64,000 nt of DNA, taken from Ryuthela nishihirai. Lineage: Eukaryota > Arthropoda > Arachnida > Araneae > Heptathelidae. The translations under genes and the position numbers were made by a program. How positions within the stretch are numbered: position 1 is the stretch's first letter; each line of letters opens with the position of its first letter. Shown here one piece after another: positions 56,160-64,000 of this stretch. The stretch is from assembly GCA_038380435.1 (NCBI GenBank), contig JAWZYU010000034.1, forward strand, positions 25,027,404 to 25,091,403. The letters run 5' to 3'. The notes under the pieces are model-generated. The model did not search any database, was not told where the DNA came from, and saw nothing but the letters and a program-made list of their open reading frames with translations.

Positions 56160-56757
56160 CTAGGGAGAGAGGGAACGCCCATGATGAAAAGTATTTTATA
56201 TTTTAATAAGGAACAGGGATCGATCTAGGGAGAGAGGGAACGCCCATGATGAAAAGTATTTTATATTTTAATAAGGAACAGGGATCGATCTAGGGAGAGA
56301 GGGAATGCCCATGATGAAAAGTATTTTATATTTTAATAAGGACCAGGGATCGATCTAGGGAGAGAGGGAATGCCCATGATGAAAAGTATTTTATATTTTA
56401 ATAAGGAACAGGGATCGATCTAGGGAGAGAGGGAACGCCCATGATGAAAAGTATTTTATATTTTAATAAGGAACAGGGATCGATCTAGGGAGAGAGGGAA
56501 CGCCAATGATGAAAAGTATTTTACATTTTAATAAGGAACAGGGATCGATCTAGGGAGAGAGGGAACGCCCATGATGAAAAGTATTTTATATTTTAATAAG
56601 GAACAGGGATCGATCTAGGGAGAGAGGGAACGCCCATGATGAAAAGTATTTTATATTTTAATAAGGAACAGGGATCGATCTAGGGAGAGAGGGAACGCCC
56701 ATGATGAAAAGTATTTTATATTTTAATAAGGAACAGGGATCGATCTAGGGAGAGAGG
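56160..56757. repeat. 65-bp array, near-consensus right edge
   Basis: The last nine or so units are almost all consensus (GGAACAGGGATCGATC with AACGCCC, and a few AATGCCC). The array ends cleanly at TAGGGAGAGAGG, followed by AATTGTAAATG. No progressive decay of units toward the edge is seen. Confidence 0.8.
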
Positions 56758-57139
56758 AATTGTAAATGATTAATCTTGTGCATATTTCACGCAATTTTTT
56801 CAAGATTTGTTTTTTCTTAAACCTTCATATCGAAAGGGAAAATGTTTCTGAGCGGGAAAACTTACCCTCGGATGTAAAGCAGGTTATTTCAGCAGTTATG
56901 GTTGCTCCGTACAACTGAGTCTGGGAAAACATCCGGAATTTTCATCCTTCTGAAAAATCAAGTGCTTTAAAGGGGTTGTATCTTTGAAAGAGAGGGGGGG
57001 GGGGGTGACTGTAGACCCATTTGGCAGATTGTTTCAAAGGGAGGCGTGTGATAGGAGATCATTTCCAACAAAATTAAAATCCGAATCTTAACAGCCCTGA
57101 ATACAATCCTTCTTGTCTTTCTTACCTGTCCACGCCTCG
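56758..57139. other. Unique spacer with 12-G run
   Basis: Non-repetitive sequence separates the 65-bp and 68-bp arrays. 56767-56843 resembles 63427-63500 (ATCTTGTG, then TATTTCAC, TTTTTCAAGA and TTAAACCTTCA in the same order), so it carries a small diverged dispersed repeat. Twelve G lie at 56994-57005. No ORF of note starts here, although the tail of the minus-strand ORF from the 68-bp array ends at 57088. Confidence 0.7.
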
Positions 57140-60100
57140 AAGAAGAAAAAAATAAAGGAGTTGATTAGGGTAAAGCAAAGGACTGGATAAAACCCGAAAA
57201 ATATAACCAGTAGAAAAAAATAAAGGAGGTGATTGGGGTAAAGCAAAGGACTGGATAAAACCGGAAAAATATAACCGGTAGAAAAAAATAAAGGAGGTGA
57301 TTGGGGTAAAGCAAAGGACTGGATAAAACTGGAAAAATATAACCGGTAGAAAAAAATAAAGTAGGTGAGTGGGGTATAGAAAACGACTGAATAAAACCGG
57401 AAAAATATAACCAGTAGAAAAAAATAAAGGAGGTGATTGGGGTAAAGCAAAGGACTGGATAAAACCGGAAAAATATAACCAGTAGAAAAAAATAAAGGAG
57501 GTGATTGGGGTAAAGCAAAGGACTGGATAAAACCGGAAAAATATAACCGGTAGAAAAAAATAAAGGAGGTGATTGGGGTAAAGCAAAGGAGTGGATAAAA
57601 CCGGAAAAATATAACCGGTAGAAAAAAATAAAGTAGGTGAGTGGGGTATAGAAAACGACTGAATAAAACCGGAAAAATATAACCAGTAGAAAAAAATAAA
57701 GGAGGTGATTGGGGTAAAGCAAAGGACTGGATAAAACCGGAAAAATATAACCGGTAGAAAAAAAAATAAAGGAGGTTATTGGGGTAAAGCAAAGGACTGG
57801 ATAAAACCGGAAAAATATAACCGGTAGAAAAAAATAAAGTAGGTGAGTGGGGTATAGAAAAATACTGGATAAAACCGGAAAAATATAACCGGTAGAAAAA
57901 AATAAAGGAGGTGATTGGGGTAAAGCAAAGGACTGGATAAAACCGGAAAAATATAACCGGTAGAAAAAAATAAAGTAGGTGAGTGGGGTATAGAAAACGA
58001 CTGAATAAAACCGGAAAAATATAACCTGTAGAAAAAAATAAAGAGGTGTTTGGGGTAAAGCAAAGGACTGGATAAAACCGGAAAAATATAACCAGTAGAA
58101 AAAAATAAAGGAGGTGATTGGGGTAAAGCAAAGGACTGGATAAAACCGGAAAAATATAACCAGTAGAAAAAAATAAAGGAGGTGATTGGGGTAAAGCAAA
58201 GGACTGGATAAAACCGGAAAAATATAACCGGTAGAAAAAAATAAAGGAGGTGATTGGGGTAAAGCAAAGGAGTGGATAAAACCGGAAAAATATAACCGGT
58301 AGAAAAAAATAAAGTAGGTGAGTGGGGTATAGAAAACGACTGAATAAAACCGGAAAAATATAACCAGTAGAAAAAAATAAAGGAGGTGATTGGGGTAAAG
58401 CAAAGGACTGGATAAAACCGGAAAAATATAACCGGTAGAAAAAAAAATAAAGGAGGTTATTGGGGTAAAGCAAAGGACTGGATAAAACCGGAAAAATATA
58501 ACCGGTAGAAAAAAATAAAGGAGGTGATTGGGGTATAGAAAAATACTGGATAAAACCGGAAAAATATAACCGGTAGAAAAAAATAAAGGAGGTGATTGGG
58601 GTAAAGCAAAGGACTGGATAAAACCGGAAAAATATAACCGGTAGAAAAAAATAAAGTAGGTGAGTGGGGTATAGAAAACGACTGAATAAAACCGGAAAAA
58701 TATAACCTGTAGAAAAAAATAAAGAGGTGTTTGGGGTAAAGCAAAGGACTGGATAAAACCGGAAAAATATAACCGGTAGAAAAAAATAAAGTAGGTGAGT
58801 GGGGTATAGAAAAAGACTGAATAAAACTGGAAAAATATAACCGGTAGAAAAAAATAAAGGAGGTGATTGGGGTAAAGCAAACGACTGGATAAAACCGGAA
58901 AAATATAACCGGTAGAAAAAAATAAAGTAGGTGAGTGGGGTATAGAAAAAGACTGAAAAAAACCGGAAAAATATAACCGGTAGAAAAAAATAAAGGAGGT
59001 GATTGAGGTAAAGCAAAGGACTGGATAAAACCGGAAAAATATAACCGGTAGAAAAAAATAAAGTAGGTGAGTGGGGTATAGAAAAAGACTGAATAAAACC
59101 GGAAAAATATAAACGGTAGAAAAAAATAAAGGAGGTGATTGGGGTAAAGCAAAGGACTGGATAAAACAGGAAAAATATAACCGGTAGAAAAAAATAAAGT
59201 AGGTGAGTGGGGTATAGAAAAAGACTGGATAAAACCGGAAAAATATAACCGGTAGAAAAAAATAAAGGAGGTGTTTGGGGTAAAGCAAAGGACTGGATAA
59301 AACCGGAAAAATATAACCGGTAGAAAACAATAAAGAAGGTGAGTTGGGTATAGAAAAAGACTGGATAAAACCGCAAAAATATAACCGGTAGAAAAAAATA
59401 AAGGAGGTGATTAGGGTATACGAAAAGACTAAATAAAACCGGAAAAATATAACCGGTAGACAAAAAAATAAAGGAGGTGATTGGGGTAAAGCAAAGGACT
59501 GGATAAAACCGGAAAAATATAACCGGTAGAAAAAAATAAAGTAGGTGATTGGGGTAAAGCAAAGGACTGGATAAAACCGGAAAAATATAACCGGTAGAAA
59601 AAAATAAAGGAGGTGAGTGGGGTATAGAAAAAGACTGAATAAAACCGGAAAAATATAACCGGTAGAAAAAAATAAAGGAGGTGATTGGGGTAAAGCAAAG
59701 GACTGGATAAAACCGGAAAAATATAACCAGTAGAAAAAAAAAGGAGGTGAGTGAGGTATAGAAAAAGACTGGATAAAACCGGAAAAATATAAGCGGTAGA
59801 AAAAAATAAAGGAGGTGAGTGGGGTATAGAAAAAGACTGGATAAAACCGGAAAAATATAAACGGTAGAAAAAAATAAAGGAGGTGATTGGGGTAAAGCAA
59901 AGGACTGGATAAAATCGGAAAAATATAACCGGTAGAAAAAAATAAAGGAGGTGAGTGGGTTATAGAAAAAGACTGAATAGAACCGGAAAAATATAACCGG
60001 TAGAAAAAAATAAAGGAGGTGATTGGGGTAAAGCAAAGGACTGGATAAAACCGGAAAAATGTAACCAGTAGAAAAAAAAAGGAGGTGAGTGGGGTATAGA

Positions 60101-61083
60101 AAACGACTGGATAAAACCGGAAAAATATAACCGGTAGAAAAAATAAAGGAGGTGATGGGGTAAAGCAAAGGACTGGATAAAACCGGAAAAATATAACCGG
60201 TGGAAAAAAATAAAGGAGGTGAGTTGGGTATAGAAAACGACTGAATAAAACCGGAAAAATATAACCGGTAGAAAAAAATAAAGGAGGTGTTTGGGGTAAA
60301 GCAAAGGACTGGATAAAACAGGAAAAATATAACCGGTGGAAAAAAATAAAAGAGGTGAGTGGGGTATAGAAAATGACTGGATAAAACCGGAAAAATATAA
60401 CCGGTAGAAAAAAATAAAGGAGGTGATTGGGGTAAAGCAAAGGACTGGATAAAACCGGAAAAATATAACCGGTAGAAAACAATAAAGGAGGTGAGTTGGG
60501 TATAGAAAAAGACTGGATAAAACCGGAAAAATATAACCGGTAGAAAAAAAATAAAGGAGGTGATTGTGGTAAAGCAAAGGACTGGATAAAACCGGAAAAA
60601 TATAACCGGTAGAAAAAAAAATAAAGGAGGTGAATGGGGTATAGAAAAAACTGGATAAAACCGGAAAAATATAACCGGTAGAAAAAAATAAAGGAGGTGA
60701 TTGGGGTAAAGCAAAGGACTGGATAAAACCGGAAAAATATAACCGGTAGAAAAAAATAAAGGAGGTGAGTGGGGTATAGAAAAAGACTGAATGAAACCGG
60801 AAAATATAACCGGTAGATAAAAATAAAGGAGGTGATTGGGGTAAAGCAAAGGACTGGATAAAACCAGAAAAATATAACCGGTAGAAAAAAAAGGAGGTGA
60901 GTGTGGTATAGAAAAAGACTGGATAAAACCGGAAAAATGTAACCGGTAGAAAAAAATAAAGGAGGTGATTGGGGTAAAGCAAAGGACTGGATAAAACCGG
61001 AAAAATATAACCGGAAGAAAAAAATAAAGGAGATGAGTGGGGTATAGAAAAAGACTGGATAAAACCGGGAAAATATAACCGGA
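57140..61083. repeat. 68-bp satellite array, about 58 copies
   Basis: Tandem units of 68 bp (range about 64-70) are present; for example GACTGG lies at 57181 and 57249. Blocks in order are GAAAAAAATAAAGGAGGTGA, TTGGGGTAAAGCAAAGGACT, GGATAAAA and CCGGAAAAATATAACCGGTA. Two main types alternate imperfectly. Type A has GATTGGGGTAAAGCAAAGGACTGG. Type B has GAGTGGGGTATAGAAAA followed by [C/A/T]GACTG[A/G]. This gives a 136-bp dimer. By hand count the plus strand is about 76% purine. CCGGT also appears as CCAGT, a change expected from CpG decay. Each unit ends in a dyad, ACCGG-N10-CCGGT. Confidence 0.97.
57545..58760. repeat. Duplicated ten-unit segment in the 68-bp array
   Basis: Rare variants recur 681 bp apart, which is ten units plus one base: GGAGTGG (57588 and 58269), GGAGGTTATT (57771 and 58452), and CCTGTAGAAA followed by AAAGAGGTGTTT (58025 and 58706). 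The order is conserved, showing a local segmental duplication of about ten monomers. Confidence 0.8.
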
Positions 61084-61521
61084 AGGTCTAAGTGAATGGA
61101 TCGCCATTCCTGAATGTAACTATTCCCTTTGTTTCAGTGGTATCGAAATATTTCTTAAAAAATGCAAATAATGAACATAGGATCACCATTTCTTTGCTTA
61201 TGCATAAATTATAAAAGTCCTTTGAAAACTTGTCAAATACATAAATCAGACTCATACGAAACTTTTTAACAGTAAAAAAAAATTCCAACTGAAGGGAATC
61301 GTATGTAAATTGTGGAAGAAAAACACTAACTTGTTGCATAATAACAATAGTCTTTGTTTTTCTCAAAAATGCATTTTGCTAAGGGGAGGCCAGATTGCAT
61401 TTATCCCAAACCCTCACACACCCTCCCTCCCCATCACCATTCTAATGCATAGGGATCAGTTTTAGGATTTCAATTAGGTGGTTTTACTCTTAAATGATGT
61501 TTAACGTTTTTGCAAAACAAT
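61084..61521. other. Unique spacer between 68-bp and 41-bp arrays
   Basis: AT-rich single-copy-looking sequence. A 92-codon minus-strand ORF (61088-61366) overlaps the end of the satellite ORF in another frame. Its translation has no recognised domain and its significance is doubtful. A C-rich stretch with CCCTC repeats lies around 61408-61432. No RNA gene or promoter could be supported. Confidence 0.6.
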
Positions 61522-62201
61522 GGGTCAGATTAGTAGTCATATGGGGTTATTTTAGTAGTCATAGGCCAGATTAGTAGTCATAGGGGGTTATATTAGTAGT
61601 CATAGGCCAGATTGGTAGTCATAGGGGGTTATATTAGTAATCATGGGCCAGATTAGTAGTCATAGGGGGTTATATTAGTAGTCATAGGTCAGATTGGTAG
61701 TCATAGGGGGTTATATTAGTAGTCATGGGCCAGATTAGTAGTCATAGGTGGTTATATTAGTAGTCATGGGCCAGATTAGTAGTCATAGGGGGTTATATTA
61801 GTAATCATAGGCCAGATTGGTAGTCATAGGGGGTTATATTAGTAGTCATGGGCTAGATTAGTAGTCATAGGGGGTTATATTAGTAGTCATAGGCCAGATT
61901 GGTAGCCATAGGGGATTATATTAGTAGTCATAGGCCAGATTGGTAGTCATAGGGGGTTATATTAGTAGTCATGGGCCAGATTGGTAGTCATAGTGGGTTA
62001 TATTAGTAGTCATGGGCCAGATTAGTAGTCATAGGAACTTATATTAGTAGTCATAGGCCAGATTAGTAGTCATACGGAGATTATATTAGTAGTCATAGAC
62101 CAGATTAGTAGTCATACGGAGATTATATTAGTAGTCATAGGCCAGATTAGTAGTCATACGGAGATTATATTAGTAGTCATAGGCCAGATTAGTAGTCATA
62201 G
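61522..62201. repeat. 41-bp satellite, about 16.5 copies
   Basis: The 41-bp unit is two related halves sharing TTAGTAGTCATAGG: one continues with CCAGA (about 19 bp), the other with GGGTTATA (about 22 bp). GGCCA starts at 61564, 61605 and 61646, confirming the period. Variants include TTGGTAGTCAT, CATGGGCCAG and TTAGTAATCAT. The final copies (62040-62190) share CATACGGAGATTATA and are 42 bp. The first half-copy begins at GGGTCAGATTAGTAGTCAT and the last ends before GAGCTCAATTTG. Confidence 0.95.
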
Positions 62202-64000
62202 AGCTCAATTTGAGAAAGGTAACCTAGGATCAGCTAGAAAAAGCCATCTCCAATTCCTTCATCCTGCACAGCGTATGGCTCCCGTCTCCACACGATTCCA
62301 CGGCTTATTTTCCTATCTGATATTTGGCGGAATTTCTAAACCGAGGCGTATTGAAAAAAATCTAACTAATAACGCTGATATTACTACTAAATATTGATTG
62401 ACGACGCAAACCTTATTAGTGTCGTTTAACTGTCCAATCCCTTACGGATGTTGACGTGGAAGCTGGCGTTTCCTTATCTGTTTCCCGTCAGAAGAAACCA
62501 CCATCCCAAGAAGCAGAGCAACCACCTTCCACACGAAACAATTATGGAAATTGCCTCTGCTCCTTTGGAGGTATTGGCATTCGGCCTTTTATTGCGGAAG
62601 TTGGAGTTTTATTTTTAGGAAACTGAAGCTTCATAATTTGAAGTGTTCGGAGCCAACGCTTTCTACTTTTCTTGGTCCACCCTTTTCGTAGCAGCCATCA
62701 AGTGCTTTATGTTACCTGACTGGCCTGTCACGTAAAAGGAACTAGCAAGCAAAGTTCGCTAGAGTATCGACCCACATTTGGCGGTTCTGGGAAATTATAT
62801 CTAGCCGTCACTGAAGAGTAGAAGTGGCCTATCCGCGAGGCAAAAAATAGAGTTCCGCTGCCTTGTCCGTCGTAAGTGGATCTCCCCGAGGATCGAGCAT
62901 CCTGAATCTGGTGCTGAGGAAGAGTTTCGCATGTGGAGCAGTGGCTTTTCTCTTTCGCCATGATGATGTCCGTCTCGCAGGAAATTTAACGACAATTAAT
63001 GACTCCCTCGGGGTTTATATTCCGATCTTTTCCAGAGTAACTGGACTCGTTTATGTCTGTGAATACTTCGCAATTTCTCACAAGGAGATATTCAAGTTTT
63101 TTTTGTTGTTTCAGTCTTCAAATAAGAGAAAATACGATACGGAGTAAAACTGGCAAGAAGACGGACTATGTTGTTTGCCTCGGTTTATCTTTTTACGATT
63201 GTTTGTTTCATCGCTGAACGCTACATTGTTTGCATGTAATGGGCTAAATGTGCAGGTCACAAGAACCCCCAACGAATAAGAAAAGTTTAGGGAAGGGATT
63301 AGGCTCATAGTCGCCGACTTTTAACATTTTCCACGGAGGCAGAATAGTTATTCCCAGTGCCGGCCGGATCTAGCTGGTCTTGGGAGACAAAACGCATCAT
63401 TACCTGAAACATAACGGAGGCAAAAAATTATTTATCTTGTGTGTATTTCACAAATTTTTCAAGAAAAAAATTTTTTAAACCTTCAAAAGGGAAGGAGAAT
63501 TTTATATTGAAATGGAAATCCAATCTCTTGCCACCTCCCCACCATTTTTTTTTACTTTTTCCTACACAATTACGTTACACTTTTTTCTGCGAATATTTTG
63601 ACTTTTCGTGAAAAAAATGATAGAAAAAAATTCCTTTTTCATGGGAACTGCTACGAGGAAAAATCAGACAAAATATTAACTTAATCTTTCTCTCATGTTC
63701 AAAATTGTATCTCGCAAGTTATTAACAATGTTTATAGAAGTCTTCAAATATAGGCATTTCTTCTGAATGGCAATATTTGCCCTTTTAAATGTTTTAAAAT
63801 GCTACTTATAATTTTCAGCGTAATAAATGCCTCAGCTTTTACCAGTTGGTTCAGAAATACATTATCGTCTTACACAGTTCATTATAGTACATGTCCCGAT
63901 TTGGATTTTGTTTTGCACCATACAAAATGCAAAAAATAATTTCTATGCTTTAATTTACAAAATGAGACTAGGCAGAAAGGACACTTTTGGAAATCGGCGC
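62202..64000. other. Unique right flank, no gene identified
   Basis: 62202-63400 is visibly less AT-rich than its surroundings and could be gene-proximal. It contains short ORFs on both strands: 62863-63147 plus (94 codons), and 62728-62961, 62801-62995 and 63111-63308 minus (64-77 codons). None translates to a domain I recognise and several overlap one another, so none is called. 63427-63500 matches the spacer at 56767-56843. 63500-64000 is AT-rich with homopolymer runs. An exon of a spliced gene cannot be excluded. Confidence 0.55.
63427..63500 (+). repeat. Diverged dispersed repeat, partner at 56767-56843
   Basis: The two stretches share, in order and on the same strand, ATCTTGTG, TATTTCAC, a T-run with TTCAAGA, a second T-run, TTAAACCTTCA and AAAGGGAA. 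Small indels separate the blocks. The similarity stops on both sides within about 80 bp. It may be a remnant of a transposon or an old duplicated spacer. Confidence 0.6.

Larger units (their letters stand above)
5217..56757. repeat. Giant 65-bp satellite array, about 793 copies
   Basis: An essentially uninterrupted head-to-tail array with an exact 65-bp period fills the segment: AACGCCC lies at 5281 and 5346, and thirteen 60-base lines equal twelve units. Monomer blocks in order are AACGCCCATG, ATGAAAAG, TATTTTATATTTTAATAAGG, AACAGGGATCGATC and TAGGGAGAGAGGG. Main variant sites are AACGCCC/AATGCCC/AACGTCC, CATGATG/CATTATG, GTATTTTA/GTAGTTTA, GGAAC/GGACC and GGATCGATC/GGATCCATC. Occasional 1-bp deletions and 2-bp insertions (GAGAGAGAGGG) mark individual units. 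By hand count the plus-strand consensus is about 65% purine. No long ORF exists in any frame because stops occur in every register of a period that is not a multiple of three. No transposon or unique DNA interrupts the array. Confidence 0.98.
57088..61107 (-). other. 1339-codon ORF through the 68-bp satellite, probably not a gene
   Basis: This minus-strand frame is open from an ATG at 61107 in the flanking unique DNA, across the whole array, to a stop at 57088 in the other flank. The conceptual product is a repeat with a 68-residue period (three 68-bp monomers), rich in F, L, P, S, Y and I, with recurrent YRLYFSGFIQSF, STGYIFPVLSS and LPVIFFRFYPV segments. The other two minus-strand frames are also long and open (for example 57165-60482), and monomers of 64-70 bp shift the frame without causing stops. 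This shows the openness comes from monomer composition: the plus strand lacks TTA, CTA and TCA. Nothing suggests selection on one frame, and no known family was recognised. Confidence 0.85.

Noticed and set aside
5217..56757. CRISPR array
   Set aside because: The regular period comes from directly adjoining monomers; there are no unique spacers between repeats and the context is eukaryotic.
5217..56757. Array created by an assembly artefact
   Set aside because: Blocks differ by whole units and private substitutions, which copying by an assembler would not produce. Copy number could still be wrong and needs read support.
57088..61107. Genuine large membrane-like repeat protein on the minus strand
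   Set aside because: All three frames are open, indels shift frame freely, and the hydrophobicity follows from T/C-rich satellite sequence.
62728..63308. Overlapping small ORFs on both strands
   Set aside because: They overlap each other on opposite strands and no translation resembles a family I know. A GTAAGT near 62872 is not enough to support a spliced gene.
1..64000. Telomeric repeats or rDNA
   Set aside because: No tandem TTAGG or TTAGGG arrays and no conserved rRNA blocks were seen; the TTAGTAGTCAT array has a 41-bp period and is not telomeric.

Overview
The window looks like eukaryotic nuclear, probably heterochromatic, DNA, most likely from an invertebrate animal. This is inferred from four unrelated tandem satellites, a short non-autonomous DNA transposon with an 8-bp target duplication, AT-rich unique spacers and no dense coding. 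No rRNA, tRNA, CRISPR array or recognisable protein-coding gene was found, and the species cannot be named from the sequence.

Layout: (1) 1-3510, a satellite of about 112 bp per unit, about 31 copies, entering from beyond the left edge, with variant units arranged in a four/five-unit higher-order pattern. (2) 3511-4950, unique AT-rich DNA. (3) 4951-5225, a 275-bp MITE-like element with imperfect terminal inverted repeats, a 19-G run and an 8-bp flanking duplication. (4) 5217-56757, a giant 65-bp satellite of about 793 copies (51.5 kb), which begins in exact register at the right end of the MITE. (5) 56758-57139, a unique spacer with a 12-G run. (6) 57140-61083, a 68-bp satellite of about 58 copies whose minus strand lacks stop codons in all three frames, so it carries a spurious-looking 1339-codon ORF. 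(7) 61084-61521, a spacer. (8) 61522-62201, a 41-bp satellite made of two related halves, about 16.5 copies. (9) 62202-64000, unique DNA with a less AT-rich stretch of unknown function.

The most interesting observation is the birthplace of the 65-bp satellite. Each monomer contains the last nine bases of the MITE, then the MITE's 8-bp target duplication, then the flanking DNA. This suggests the array was amplified from a transposon-end/flank junction. Within the array, multi-kilobase blocks are copied one after another, with differences of exactly one, two or three monomers, a readable record of unequal exchange. No genes work together here; the window is a record of satellite birth and homogenisation.
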